Positions 52,903 to 62,675 of a stretch of DNA of 64,000 nt are shown one piece after another. The first letter of the stretch is position 1; every line of letters starts with the position of its first letter. Both the position numbers and the translations under genes were made by a program. This stretch comes from Candidatus Hinthialibacter antarcticus. Lineage in GTDB: Bacteria; Hinthialibacterota; Hinthialibacteria; Hinthialibacterales; Hinthialibacteraceae. The stretch is taken from the NCBI GenBank assembly GCA_030765645.1, contig JAVCCE010000011.1, forward strand, positions 62,001-126,000. Reading direction: 5' to 3'. Below the pieces are notes generated by a model. It ran no database searches. It was not told the origin of the DNA and worked only from the letters and a program-made list of their open reading frames with translations.

Positions 52903-54710
52903 TCTTGTTCTTCTGCGCCCGCGAGTTGGATTTTCATCACAAAGCCTTTTGGGATGTAACTTTGATACGATTCGGCAACCGCAGCGCGGTCAATCGGCGT
53001 TTTTTCTATCATACGGATTTCCGCTTTACCGTTCCATGACGGCGGCAAGGGATACGATGGGCTATACACGGCGCCGCGTAATAATAACGGCTGCACTACG
53101 GTTTGCCAGGTATCGTCATGCCACGCCTGTTGCGACGCGGAATGAGCATCGCCGCGCATCTCCAACCCCAGCGCGAGATGGTGATTGACCTGTTCGCGGT
53201 ACCAATCCAGATACAAGAACCCACAGCTGACGATTACGTTGTTCTCTCCCCGCCCCTCAACGATTTGCTGATACTGCAACGGGTTCAACTCATTGTCCGC
53301 CGTGGATTCAAACAGCCCGGTCAATACTGGTTCGCCGTTCGGGACCGCCCGCCAAGCCTGTTCGGCGTAAACCAGCGGCTGCCAATCATCCACCGATTGA
53401 AAGCGTTCATCCAAAGATGCGCTTGACACGGGGAACGCGTTGGAATGTTGCTTGACGAATTCCAGCAGGCCTTTGTCGCCTTCCCAGCGCACCCAAAACG
53501 GCATCGCGCAAAACACGATCAATACGGCATAGACCAGCGCGACAATCGAGCGCTTCAAATCAAGCGCATGAAGCCAACACAACATCTGCGCGATTCCAAA
53601 CGCAAGCGGCGCCGTAAAAACCAACAACGCAGGCGTGTAGAATACCGTCCAGTCGCCGACGATGTAAAACATGACGAATACAATATGCGCGATGCTCAAT
53701 CCAATCGCCAGCAACCCTAACCAGCGCAAGCGGGCGATCACAACGCCAAAGCCGAAGACAATCCAAAACGCCAGAACGCTGTAACACAAAAATGGCAGCG
53801 AGACGTAATAAAACAGCCGCGCCCAACTAGCGCCGCGCGACCAGATGATGATGCCATTTTGCAACACGCCTGCATACATCTCGCCGCTGATGAGCGAATA
53901 AAAGCGCGCAAACGTCTGCGGGTCATACCAATTGATGGGCGGCCCCGCCGCCGCCCGAATCGGGAAATAGAGCAACAACAAAAGCGGCGCAACAAAGGCA
54001 GCGGCGCCGATCCAAAATCGTTTTAGAGTAAATAAGACGTGTTGCGGTTTTGGTTTGCCGAAGAGTTCAGGGCGCAAGAGCCGAAGCATAAAAATCAGCA
54101 CTGACGCCAATACAAGAAAGCCTGCCAGCCGATGATGAACAACTTGTAATCCTAAAACAAAACACAGCGGCGCGAAATATTTCTGCGGCGATTGGATATA
54201 CAGAAGCAGCAAGCGTAATGTCGCTGCATACAATAGAATGAACAGCGCGTAGACTTCTGTCTGCGTCGCCGAGGGCCATACAACCGGAGTCAGAGCAAAC
54301 GCCGCAACCGCAAACGCAGACGGCAGACTGCTAACCGTAAAGCGATCGCCATAAACGGACGCCAACGCGCTGCGCAAAAATGCGTAGAGAACCCATAGCG
54401 CCGACGAAGCGCAAATAGCGGAAAACAGATGCCCGCGAAAGGCGATGGTTCCAACCGGCAGCCATTGAAACAAATGCAGCGATAGCATATACAACGGATA
54501 ACCGGTGGGGTGCGGCACACCCAACGCCCACGCCGAAGCCGCTAGTTCGGGGCCGTCGCCCCACGTGATATCCTGCGGGAGCGCAGCCATGAACAAAACC
54601 AGCGAAGCCAGCGCCAGTCCCGGCCCCAGCCAATCGCCCAGTTGGCGCGAAGCGTCCGCTTGGGCGGGCTTCTTCTCGCTGTGTACGTTTGCGCTTTGCG
54701 TCCCCGTCAT
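52899..54710 (-). CDS. DUF2723-family membrane glycosyltransferase-like protein
   Basis: This 603-residue polytopic protein carries the DUF2723 signature: LPQDITWGDGPELAASAW (acidic pair in the first external loop) and GVPHPTGYPLYMLSLHLFQ near residues 65-85. The family is GT-C-like and linked to protein O-mannosylation or surface glycan transfer. About ten membrane segments cover residues 35-450, then a soluble domain. ATG 54710 is the shortest start that keeps the first membrane segment. This start makes its 5' end overlap the rightward gene at 54589 by 122 bases. It is coupled to the O-antigen ligase-like gene. Confidence 0.84.
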   Translation of the reverse strand: MTGTQSANVHSEKKPAQADASRQLGDWLGPGLALASLVLFMAALPQDITWGDGPELAASAWALGVPHPTGYPLYMLSLHLFQWLPVGTIAFRGHLFSAICASSALWVLYAFLRSALASVYGDRFTVSSLPSAFAVAAFALTPVVWPSATQTEVYALFILLYAATLRLLLLYIQSPQKYFAPLCFVLGLQVVHHRLAGFLVLASVLIFMLRLLRPELFGKPKPQHVLFTLKRFWIGAAAFVAPLLLLLYFPIRAAAGPPINWYDPQTFARFYSLISGEMYAGVLQNGIIIWSRGASWARLFYYVSLPFLCYSVLAFWIVFGFGVVIARLRWLGLLAIGLSIAHIVFVMFYIVGDWTVFYTPALLVFTAPLAFGIAQMLCWLHALDLKRSIVALVYAVLIVFCAMPFWVRWEGDKGLLEFVKQHSNAFPVSSASLDERFQSVDDWQPLVYAEQAWRAVPNGEPVLTGLFESTADNELNPLQYQQIVEGRGENNVIVSCGFLYLDWYREQVNHHLALGLEMRGDAHSASQQAWHDDTWQTVVQPLLLRGAVYSPSYPLPPSWNGKAEIRMIEKTPIDRAAVAESYQSYIPKGFVMKIQLAGAEEQE

Positions 54711-56310
54711 TCTCAATCCATCCAGCCATCTGGCCGACATTCCACTGGGTGATAAAGGAACCAATTTGTGGAACCTTTGGTGGGTTTATTATGCCGTGTT
54801 CGAGCGGCATGTCTCACCCTTGTGGTGCGATATAGTGTTCTACCCGCAAGGCGTTGATTTGCGTTTCCACACGCTTTCGTTAGCGAACGGACTACTAGCG
54901 GCGCCGCTGACGGCAATCGCCGGGCCGAACATAGCCTATAACGCGCTCTTTCTTTTATGGACAATCCTAACCGGCGCGTTCGCCTCCTTATGGGCGCGGG
55001 GACGCGGGCTGGGCGTATTCGCCGCCGCGTTTGTCGGCGTCATCGCGGCGTTTTCGCCCTATCGCTTCAGCCACCTGATCCACCTGAATTTATTTTCTAC
55101 CGCCTGCATATTTTGTGCATTCTGGCTGTGCGACCGCATGGTTCATTCGCCCAATAAAATTAGCGTATTGCTGTTTACGCTGTCTTGGATATGGACGGCG
55201 CTGACCGATTGGTACTACGCAATTTTCGTCGGCCTCTATTGGCTGCTGCATCTTTTTTTCTCGATCAAAAAACAGAACCGCCAAATACTCGCCTCTTGCG
55301 CCGTTCTACCAGCGCTGTGCATGGGATTACTGGTCTATTTGTATTTTTTTCTAGGAGCCGCCAATCGCCCGGAGATACAACCCGATGACGTCCCCATCCA
55401 AATCGCCGCATTTTGGTCGCTGGATTTGTTGCACCTGCTTTGCCCCGCATGGGCGCTTGACTGGCTGCCAATCAATCTCGCCAGTGATTCGGAATTTCGC
55501 TTACACCCCGGCTTGCTAGTCATGCTGTTCGGCGCCTGGGGCGTATTTTCCATCACGACGCTGAAGTCGAAGCGCTTTCTGTTAACATGCGCCATTATAT
55601 TTTTTCTGATTTCACTCGGCCCCGTATTCAAATTCGGCAATGCGCCCATCGTCATATTTGGCGTCCCGCTCTATTCGCCGACGCTGCTGTACGGATTTTT
55701 ACCGATGGTGGACTCCATGCGGGTATTTACGCGATTTGCCTTTATCGGCTTCGCCATCCTCTCGCTGTTCGCCGCAATAAAAATCGAACGTATGACTCAA
55801 ACATTCTCGTCAAAACCCCTTCGCTATTCTCTTTGGGTAATCACTATTGTTATCCTAATCCTCGAAAGCGGCTGGCGGTTCCCTACAATACAGCGGTATT
55901 CGCCGCCGCAATTCGTCAAGCAGAACCTTTCCGGCGCCGTACAAGAGTTCCCTTACGCTCCCTCACGGCTGAGCGGCCTGCATCTCTACCACCAGACATT
56001 CCACCACCAGCCGATTGCGATTGTGGAATTTTCACGCTTAGGCGGCTACAGAAATAACTACATCAGAAAATACAAGTTATTCGATACGCTTTCGGCTACA
56101 ACCCAAGAAAATCCGCTTCCGGCTCTCATTCGGGCGTCAGACGGTGATCTTCCGTTACCTATTGAAGTTATGGTCGTGTATACAAAAGCAGATTCAACAA
56201 AATCCACACAATTGAGCATTGAATGGCCCGACGAAACGCAGCAGATAATGACCCGAATCCGCTCGAATGAAAACCAAGCCGCCGAATCGGTTTTTCATCA
56301 AATTCCCTAG
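54589..56310 (+). CDS. Polytopic membrane protein, probable GT-C-type glycosyltransferase
   Basis: This 573-residue protein has a soluble start, then about ten to twelve membrane segments. NLWNLWWVYYAVF and FYPQGVDLRFHTLSLANGL near residues 60-100 are typical of membrane glycosyltransferase-like proteins that have DPxLNLW-type motifs. An external C-terminal domain follows after about 450. The first membrane helix (AGFFSLCTFALCVPVIL) leaves no start downstream, so ATG 54589 (GGGAG site) is needed. That region is also coding on the other strand. Activity and lipid-sugar donor are unknown. Confidence 0.72.
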   Translation: MNKTSEASASPGPSQSPSWREASAWAGFFSLCTFALCVPVILNPSSHLADIPLGDKGTNLWNLWWVYYAVFERHVSPLWCDIVFYPQGVDLRFHTLSLANGLLAAPLTAIAGPNIAYNALFLLWTILTGAFASLWARGRGLGVFAAAFVGVIAAFSPYRFSHLIHLNLFSTACIFCAFWLCDRMVHSPNKISVLLFTLSWIWTALTDWYYAIFVGLYWLLHLFFSIKKQNRQILASCAVLPALCMGLLVYLYFFLGAANRPEIQPDDVPIQIAAFWSLDLLHLLCPAWALDWLPINLASDSEFRLHPGLLVMLFGAWGVFSITTLKSKRFLLTCAIIFFLISLGPVFKFGNAPIVIFGVPLYSPTLLYGFLPMVDSMRVFTRFAFIGFAILSLFAAIKIERMTQTFSSKPLRYSLWVITIVILILESGWRFPTIQRYSPPQFVKQNLSGAVQEFPYAPSRLSGLHLYHQTFHHQPIAIVEFSRLGGYRNNYIRKYKLFDTLSATTQENPLPALIRASDGDLPLPIEVMVVYTKADSTKSTQLSIEWPDETQQIMTRIRSNENQAAESVFHQIP

Positions 56311-56540
56311 AGAATTCGCCTTACATGGTCTTCTTTTTGCTTGACTTATTTGTTTTTCCATTTACCATGAAAAGATACTCCCATTTTTGATACAAATTAG
56401 ATTCGGCATCCTGAACACCCAGCGGGAACAACGACAAACGGAAACAATAGGCGAAACCGAGGGCGCCCTCAGCAAAACTGCATTTGAGGACGCCGTCTTT
56501 TTCTCTTTACCATAGAACTTTAACCAAAGGATACGCGGCC

Positions 56541-58523
56541 TTGTTTAACCGAACCGTTCTTTTTTATGGCATTCTTTTAGTTATCATTATTTTGATTGTG
56601 AGCACGATCCAGTCTCCACAAAAAGACAATTGGGCGTACTCAAAGTTTATTCAAATTCTTGAGAACCCCGACGCCAGCAGCGTCACCCTTCTCACTGCCA
56701 AAGTGAGCCAGAACAAAGTCGAAGGCGATTATATCGACCGTACGGCGGAAGAAGGCCAGCCGCCAAAACAATACACCTGCGAGATCATCGCCAGCATCCA
56801 AGGCGAAAGCCTGGACGCCAAGTTACTGGCCTACAACGAAACCAACCCCAATTTTGAAATCAAAGCCAACCCCGAAAGCGGTTGGATGTTCGGCTTGATG
56901 ACCTCTCTTTTGCCCATTCTTTTGCTCATCGGCGTTTGGTTCTTCATTTTGCGCCAGATGCAAATGGGCGGCAGCAAGGCCATGTCGTTCGGTAAAAGCC
57001 GCGCCCGGCTTAACAGCGACGGCAATAACAAGGTGACCTTTGCCGACGTAGCGGGCTGCGACGAAGCCAAAGACGACTTGCAAGAAATCGTCGAATATCT
57101 GAAAGATTCACACCGCTTTCAAAAACTGGGCGGTAAGATTCCTCGCGGCGTATTGCTACACGGCCCTCCGGGCACTGGCAAGACCTTGCTGGCGCGCGCC
57201 GTCGCTGGCGAGGCCAATGTGCCCTTCTTTAGCATCAGTGGTTCGGATTTTGTTGAAATGTTCGTCGGCGTGGGCGCGTCCCGCGTTCGCGACTTGTTTG
57301 AGCAAGGCAAAAAACACTCGCCCTGCATTATCTTCATGGATGAAATTGACGCCGTAGGCCGCCAGCGTTTCGCCGGCGTCGGCGGCGGTCACGACGAGCG
57401 CGAACAAACGCTCAACCAGCTGCTGGTTGAAATGGACGGTTTTAATAGCAACGATGAAGTCATTCTCATCGCCGCCACCAATCGCCCCGATGTGCTCGAC
57501 CCCGCGTTGTTGCGTCCGGGCCGCTTTGACCGTCAGATCATTATCGACCTCCCCGACTTGTCGGGTCGCGAAGGAATCCTCAAAGTCCACTCGCAAAACG
57601 TCGTCATCTCCAAAGACGTTGACATGAGCATTATCGCCCGACGGACGCCCGGCTTCTCTGGCGCCGACTTACACAACACCATTAATGAAGCGGCGCTGAT
57701 GGCCGCCCGCAAAAGCAAAGACTCGGTCGGGATGGAAGACCTCGAAGAAGCGATTGAACGCGTCACCGCCGGGCCGGAACGTAAAAGCCGCATGATTAGC
57801 GATAAAGAAAAGAAAACCGTCGCCTATCACGAAGCGGGCCACGCGCTGGTCGGCCTCGAAATTGTAGAAATTGACCCAATCCACAAGGTCTCAATTCTTC
57901 CCCGCGGACGCGCACTGGGCTACACCATGCACTTGCCCCTGGAAGAGCGCTTTCTTACGTCGAAACGCGAATTGATGGCAAAAATGGCGACATTGCTTGG
58001 CGGTCGCGTCGCCGAAGAAATCATCTTTGGCGACATTACCACTGGGGCGCAAAACGATTTGGAGCGCGTCACCACCATCGCCCACAAAATGGTCTGCAAT
58101 TTCGGCATGAGCGACAAACTCGGCCCGCTGACCTTCGGCGCCAATGAAACCCAGGTGTTCCTGGGACGCGACTTCTATAAAGACCGCGAGTATAGCGAAG
58201 AAATCGCATTTGAAATTGATAAAGAAGTGCGCCAGTTGGTGGATGAATGCTACCACCGTTGCAAGAAAATTCTTGAGATAAACCACGATTGTCTCGACGC
58301 ATTGGCTAACGCCTTGTTGGAGCGCGAAGTGCTCGCAGCCGACGAAGTCAAAGACCTATTGAAAGACACCAAGGCGGCGCGCAATGGCTCCAATGCAGAA
58401 AAACCCAGCGCAGACGAAGCGGAACCTTCGCCCCCTGACGAAACGCCGGTTGCAACAGAACCGCGCATAACCGAAAGCGAACCCCAGCAGGAACCAAACA
58501 ATCCTGCTGAACAAGACCGCTAA
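56541..58523 (+). CDS. ftsH: ATP-dependent membrane zinc protease FtsH
   Basis: FtsH degrades membrane and cytoplasmic proteins. The 660-residue product has two membrane helices (5-22 and 117-138), the Walker A GPPGTGKT at 208-215, Walker B IIFMDEID ending at 270, the second region of homology ([20 protein letters not shown]), and the zinc site HEAGH at 430-434. A charged tail ends it. TTG 56541 is chosen since AAAGGA lies nine bases upstream and the first helix follows at once. The upstream TTG at 56484 has no site. It precedes folP as in many bacteria, but a terminator intervenes. Confidence 0.93.
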   Translation: MFNRTVLFYGILLVIIILIVSTIQSPQKDNWAYSKFIQILENPDASSVTLLTAKVSQNKVEGDYIDRTAEEGQPPKQYTCEIIASIQGESLDAKLLAYNETNPNFEIKANPESGWMFGLMTSLLPILLLIGVWFFILRQMQMGGSKAMSFGKSRARLNSDGNNKVTFADVAGCDEAKDDLQEIVEYLKDSHRFQKLGGKIPRGVLLHGPPGTGKTLLARAVAGEANVPFFSISGSDFVEMFVGVGASRVRDLFEQGKKHSPCIIFMDEIDAVGRQRFAGVGGGHDEREQTLNQLLVEMDGFNSNDEVILIAATNRPDVLDPALLRPGRFDRQIIIDLPDLSGREGILKVHSQNVVISKDVDMSIIARRTPGFSGADLHNTINEAALMAARKSKDSVGMEDLEEAIERVTAGPERKSRMISDKEKKTVAYHEAGHALVGLEIVEIDPIHKVSILPRGRALGYTMHLPLEERFLTSKRELMAKMATLLGGRVAEEIIFGDITTGAQNDLERVTTIAHKMVCNFGMSDKLGPLTFGANETQVFLGRDFYKDREYSEEIAFEIDKEVRQLVDECYHRCKKILEINHDCLDALANALLEREVLAADEVKDLLKDTKAARNGSNAEKPSADEAEPSPPDETPVATEPRITESEPQQEPNNPAEQDR

Positions 58524-58529
58524 TCACCG

Positions 58530-58566
58530 CGCCGCTGCGACCACCCGCAGCGGCGTTTGTTTTATT
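58530..58566 (+). terminator. Intrinsic terminator of ftsH
   Basis: CGCCGCTGCG (58530-58539) pairs perfectly with CGCAGCGGCG (58546-58555), followed by the T-rich TTTGTTTTATT. The 6-base loop and stem strength make a textbook terminator. Confidence 0.88.
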
Positions 58567-58593
58567 CTGGACGGCCCCAAAGCGAGAACTCGA

Positions 58594-59487
58594 TTGAATT
58601 CGCCCTCTGTAATTTCTGGCGTTCCCCAAACCATCGGCCAATGGCATTGCCGCGACAACCTACTGGCCTGGGGGCGACGTACGCTTATCATGGGCGTTGT
58701 GAACGTCACGCCCGATTCATTCAGCGACGGCGGCCAGTTTTTCAACCCAACCAAGGCCATACGACAAGCGGAACGCCTGCTTGAACAAGGCGCAGACATC
58801 ATCGACATTGGCGGAGAATCCTCTCGCCCCGGCGCCGATCCGGTCTTGGTTGATGAAGAACTACGCCGCGTTCTCCCTTCCATCGAAGAGTTAGCGGGGC
58901 GCCAGGGCGCAGTGGTTTCAATTGATACCGTCAAATACGAAGTGGCGGCGCGGGCGCTGGATGAAGGCGCTGCAATCATTAACGACATCAGCGGGCTACA
59001 ACATGACCCACGCCTGGCGGAACTCGCAGCGCAGTCGCAAGCCGGATTAGTCATCATGCACATGCGCGGAACGCCCCGCGACATGCAAACGATGACCGAC
59101 TATGAAAATATCACCAACGAAGTTCGCGCGTTTTTTGAGACGCAAATCGCCGTCGCGCAAGAAAAAGGCGTTTTGCTTAACCAAATTGCCGTTGACCCCG
59201 GGATTGGTTTCAGCAAAACCGCTCAGCAAAACTTGACTTTAATTCAACGCGCGCCTGAATGGATCATACCCGGTTGCCCCGTATTGGCCGGGCCGTCGCG
59301 CAAATCGTTTATCGGCGCGATTACGGAGACTGACGCCGCTGACCGCGATTGGGGTACGGCGGGCGCTGTTGCGGCCTGCGTCATGCGAGGCGCCCATATC
59401 ATTCGCGTCCATAACGTAGACGCCATGCGAGACGTAGTAGATGTTGTTGATGCGATACGCAACGGGCCAACGCCAACCACGAAGTAA
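58594..59487 (+). CDS. folP: Dihydropteroate synthase
   Basis: FolP joins 6-hydroxymethyl-dihydropterin pyrophosphate and p-aminobenzoate. The 297-residue TIM barrel shows IMGVVNVTPDSFSDGGQF, ADIIDIGGESSRPGA, INDISGLQHD and GPSRKSFIGA, covering the pterin and pyrophosphate sites. The start is uncertain. TTG 58594 keeps the usual N-terminal strand, but ATG 58690 begins right at the first motif and would be too short. It belongs to the same pathway as folE and the PTPS-III-like gene at 41571-43419. Confidence 0.9.
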   Translation: MNSPSVISGVPQTIGQWHCRDNLLAWGRRTLIMGVVNVTPDSFSDGGQFFNPTKAIRQAERLLEQGADIIDIGGESSRPGADPVLVDEELRRVLPSIEELAGRQGAVVSIDTVKYEVAARALDEGAAIINDISGLQHDPRLAELAAQSQAGLVIMHMRGTPRDMQTMTDYENITNEVRAFFETQIAVAQEKGVLLNQIAVDPGIGFSKTAQQNLTLIQRAPEWIIPGCPVLAGPSRKSFIGAITETDAADRDWGTAGAVAACVMRGAHIIRVHNVDAMRDVVDVVDAIRNGPTPTTK

Positions 59488-59514
59488 GGAGAACAGGCCA
59501 TCCAAGCGCTTTGG

Positions 59515-60270
59515 ATGAAAATTTTTGGAGTCGATCCCACCCGCGCGATGACGGAAATCGTCATCCTGTGGTTGATCTTTTATCTGGTGCTGAAAGCCAT
59601 TCGCGGCACCAGGGCTTTTCATGTGTTCCAATTTCTGGTCTTCTTATTTCTCGGAACCTATCTATCAAAATTGCTGGACTTATACACCGTCCACTGGTTT
59701 CTCTCGACCGCCCAGGCGCCGATCTTTGTTGGATTGATTATTTTGTATGCGCCCGAATTGCGCCGTTCGATGTCGAAGTTAACCCAAACCCGATTCTTTC
59801 GTAAATCGCGCCGCACCTTTGACCCGATTATGGTTGAAGCCGCCCAAGCAGCGCAAACGCTGTCCCGGCGCCACATCGGCTGTCTGGTCGTGTTTGAACG
59901 CTCCACCAGTTTGCAGGGATTCGTCGATACGGGAATCAGCCTCGACAGTCTGGTTTCGTCGGAACTTTTGGTGTCGATTTTTTCGCCGCTCACGCCGCTG
60001 CATGACGGCGCCGTCATCGTTCGCGAAGGACGCATCGCCGCCGCCGCTTGCTTGCTGCCGCTCAGCGAGCGCGAAGAGATCGACTCCAGCCTCGGCACGC
60101 GCCATCGCGCCGCGCTTGGGCTGGCGGAAGAAACCGACGCCGTCACCCTGATCGTCTCCGAAGAAACCGGCGCCATCTCGCTCGCCATCAATGGACGCAT
60201 CACCCGCGACATTGATGCAGACAAAATCGAATCCATCCTGACCAACGTCGTCAATAAAGGGGCGCAATAA
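59515..60270 (+). CDS. cdaA: Diadenylate cyclase CdaA (c-di-AMP synthase)
   Basis: CdaA makes the second messenger c-di-AMP at the membrane. Counted from ATG 59515 the product has 251 residues, with three membrane helices (about 12-30, 36-52 and 68-80) and the DAC domain with DGA at 164-166 and RHR at 196-198. The in-frame ATG at 59515 lacks a nearby ribosome site. A strong AAGGAGAA ends eight bases before an in-frame ATC at 59500, so translation may start there with five more residues (giving xQALWM). It is followed by the CdaR-like gene eight bases on. Confidence 0.9.
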   Translation: MKIFGVDPTRAMTEIVILWLIFYLVLKAIRGTRAFHVFQFLVFLFLGTYLSKLLDLYTVHWFLSTAQAPIFVGLIILYAPELRRSMSKLTQTRFFRKSRRTFDPIMVEAAQAAQTLSRRHIGCLVVFERSTSLQGFVDTGISLDSLVSSELLVSIFSPLTPLHDGAVIVREGRIAAAACLLPLSEREEIDSSLGTRHRAALGLAEETDAVTLIVSEETGAISLAINGRITRDIDADKIESILTNVVNKGAQ

Positions 60271-60278
60271 GAGAAATT

Positions 60279-61031
60279 ATGACGAACCGGTCTATAATCA
60301 TACTTTCTTTGGTACTGGCAGTCGGCGTAGTATGGATCAAAGGACAAGAGCGCATCCAGCGCCGCCCTCTCACCAACGTCAAAGTCACCGTCGATAATAT
60401 ACCCGCAGGTTGGATGCTGCCCGAACCCTGGGCGCCGCCCCGCGTCAGCCTAACCATCCAAGGGCCGCGCACCACTGTTGAACTACCGCGCACCGACGTC
60501 TCAAATTTTCGTATTGATCTCGCAGAACTCTCGTTTCCTGAGTCAGGCGATGCGCTGATCGTATTGTTGCGAGACAGCATGTTCCGCACTAACTTGGAAC
60601 CCACCGACCGCGCGCGCGTTTCTGTTTTAGATGAAACCATTAAACCGCGCCAGGTAAAAATACAGGTGTTTTCCTGGAACGTCGACGCGCCTTTTCCCTC
60701 GCCTCCAGAACCGGAAGCGAACCAAATTTTGATCCCGCTGTTTAAGGCCGAAAAAGACATCCCCATCAAAACCCCGACGGTCGGGAAACCGCCCGAAGGC
60801 TATAAACTCGAAGAATTTTATGTCACGCCCTCGTCGATCCGTTTAACGGGGCCTCGTGAAGCGCTCGACCGCATCGGTTCGGTTTCGACGCAAGTGCTCG
60901 ATTTGGGCGCGATCCCGGTTGATACACAACCCATCTATTTGCCTTTGGAAATCCCCGCAGGAACCTATGATATACAAACAGCCGGCAGCGAACTGCGCGG
61001 CGTTACCGTCACCGTCACTTTTTCACAATGA
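60279..61031 (+). CDS. cdaR: YbbR/CdaR-like regulator of diadenylate cyclase
   Basis: This 250-residue protein has one N-terminal membrane helix (about 5-19) and at least two YbbR repeats outside the cytoplasm (RRPLTNVKVTVDNIPAGW, and the later KPPEGYKLEEFYVTPSSIRL). CdaR proteins bind and modulate CdaA. The gene lies eight bases after cdaA, the usual arrangement in Firmicutes and many other phyla. It ends 13 bases before pdxJ. Confidence 0.85.
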   Translation: MTNRSIIILSLVLAVGVVWIKGQERIQRRPLTNVKVTVDNIPAGWMLPEPWAPPRVSLTIQGPRTTVELPRTDVSNFRIDLAELSFPESGDALIVLLRDSMFRTNLEPTDRARVSVLDETIKPRQVKIQVFSWNVDAPFPSPPEPEANQILIPLFKAEKDIPIKTPTVGKPPEGYKLEEFYVTPSSIRLTGPREALDRIGSVSTQVLDLGAIPVDTQPIYLPLEIPAGTYDIQTAGSELRGVTVTVTFSQ

Positions 61032-61044
61032 AGGAAAACGGCCA

Positions 61045-61764
61045 ATGGCCAAACTGTCAGTCAATATCGACCATATCGCAACATTACGTCAATCACGCGA
61101 CACCACTTATCCTGACCCGGTTGAAGCCGCCGTTTTTGCGCAATTGGGCGGCGCCGACGGAATCACCGTCCACCCGCGCGAAGACCGCCGCCACATCCAA
61201 GACCGCGACGTCTTTGTGCTGAAAGAGGTTTTGCAAGTACCCTTCACCCTCGAAATGGCGCTGACGCCTGAGATGGTGGATTTGGCGCTCAAGGTCAAAC
61301 CGCAATGCTGCACACTCGTCCCCGAGCTGCGCGAAGAACGCACCACCGAAAGCGGATTGCAAATTCGGGGCCGCGAAGAAAAACTGCAAGCGTTGATGGA
61401 CCCTCTTCTAGAAGCGGGCATCGAAACCAGCATTTTTATCGACCCCGAAGCAGACCAGATCACCGCCGCTCATGGCTTGGGCGCCCACATGGTTGAACTT
61501 CACACCGGGCCGTATGCGCTTGCGCAGACCCCCCAGCAAGAAGACGACGAGTTTAAAATCGTCGTCCGCGCAGCGGAACACGCCAAATCGTTAGGGCTAA
61601 AAGTCAATGCGGGCCATGGGCTTCATTACCGCAACACTCAGCGAATCGCCGCGCTATCATTGATCGAATGGCTCCACACCGGACACAGCATTATCTCGCA
61701 AGCGCTGTTTGTCGGGCTAGAACGCGCCGTCCGCGATATGAAGGACATCCTCCGAAACGCCTAA
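61045..61764 (+). CDS. pdxJ: Pyridoxine 5'-phosphate synthase
   Basis: PdxJ forms pyridoxine 5'-phosphate from 1-deoxyxylulose-5-phosphate and 3-amino-2-oxopropyl phosphate. The 239-residue TIM barrel shows the family start LSVNIDHIATLRQSRDT, ITVHPREDRRHIQDRD and KVNAGHGLHYRNT. AAGGAAAA lies upstream of ATG 61045; the longer reading from 60856 overlaps cdaR and is rejected. It is probably co-transcribed with folP-cdaA-cdaR. Confidence 0.93.
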   Translation: MAKLSVNIDHIATLRQSRDTTYPDPVEAAVFAQLGGADGITVHPREDRRHIQDRDVFVLKEVLQVPFTLEMALTPEMVDLALKVKPQCCTLVPELREERTTESGLQIRGREEKLQALMDPLLEAGIETSIFIDPEADQITAAHGLGAHMVELHTGPYALAQTPQQEDDEFKIVVRAAEHAKSLGLKVNAGHGLHYRNTQRIAALSLIEWLHTGHSIISQALFVGLERAVRDMKDILRNA

Positions 61765-61873
61765 AATTTAGAGTTCGTCAGATCCTTTATCATCAATCAG
61801 CATCTATTGAATCGCAATCCAATGCGCGATTTAATAAATGCTTACCATAAATAGAAACCAACGCGGATTTTTT

Positions 61874-62569
61874 ATGAGTTGCAAAACCATTTTACTCCCG
61901 TCGCTATTATCTGCGCCATTCGACCGGCTGGGCGAATCGGTGCAAAACATGAAATCAGCGGGAGCGTCCGTCTTTCATTTTGACGTGATGGACGGGCATT
62001 TTGTGCCGAATATCACCATTGGCCCGCTGGTTCTCGACAGCCTGAAAAACATCCCCGATTGCGCCTTTGACGTCCACCTGATGGTCACCAACCCCTCGCG
62101 CCAGATAAAATGGTTTGACCGCGAAAACGTGCGCAGCCTCAGCATCCATATCGAAACTTCGTCTGACATTAAGCAAGACCTGCAATGGATACGCGACAGC
62201 GGCAAGCGCTCGGGCGTTGCCTTAAACCCACCCACAACGGTTGAAAAGGTACATCCACTTTTGCCGTATGTAGACCAAATTCTAGTCATGTCTGTCTATC
62301 CAGGATTCCCCGGTCAGACTTTTTTGAATGAGTCGCTGGCAAAAATTGAAGCGCTTGCCGAGCTGCGGGAACGTGAAGGACTGTCATACCTGATTCAAGT
62401 TGACGGCGGTATCAACGAAGAAACCATGCGATGGGTCAATAACGCGGGCGCTGATGAAATCGTTTCGGGCAATACGATATTCAGCGATCCAAATCCCGCA
62501 AACGCCTTTCAGCGCTTATCCGGTTTGCTGAAAGAGTGGTCACTCGCGGCCAAAGCGCATTCTGCATAA
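61874..62569 (+). CDS. rpe: Ribulose-phosphate 3-epimerase
   Basis: Rpe interconverts ribulose-5-phosphate and xylulose-5-phosphate. The 231-residue TIM barrel has LLPSLLSAPFDRLGESV, FHFDVMDGHFVPNITIG (metal His and Asp), DVHLMVTNP and QVDGGINEETMRWV. ATG 61874 begins at the family N terminus; ATG 61838 would add 12 residues, and neither has a strong ribosome site. It follows pdxJ by 109 bases. Confidence 0.92.
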   Translation: MSCKTILLPSLLSAPFDRLGESVQNMKSAGASVFHFDVMDGHFVPNITIGPLVLDSLKNIPDCAFDVHLMVTNPSRQIKWFDRENVRSLSIHIETSSDIKQDLQWIRDSGKRSGVALNPPTTVEKVHPLLPYVDQILVMSVYPGFPGQTFLNESLAKIEALAELREREGLSYLIQVDGGINEETMRWVNNAGADEIVSGNTIFSDPNPANAFQRLSGLLKEWSLAAKAHSA

Positions 62570-62606
62570 AAAAATAACTTGGCTCCGCATGAGATTCGCG
62601 AAAGTG

Positions 62607-62615
62607 TGTTATACT
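62607..62615 (+). promoter_or_regulatory. Extended -10 promoter candidate for the last gene
   Basis: TGTTATACT matches the extended -10 pattern with one mismatch, about 60 bases upstream of ATG 62676. It resembles the element before folE at 41478-41486. Confidence 0.4.
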
Positions 62616-62675
62616 TTATCTTCCTGCAATTACATGGGTTGAGAGAACGAGACGCCTTAGGGGATAAAAAAAGTT

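Noticed and set aside
56459..56470. Palindrome GAGGGCGCCCTC upstream of ftsH
   Set aside because: It is a single GC-rich palindrome far from the start with no promoter elements around it, so an operator role is not supported.
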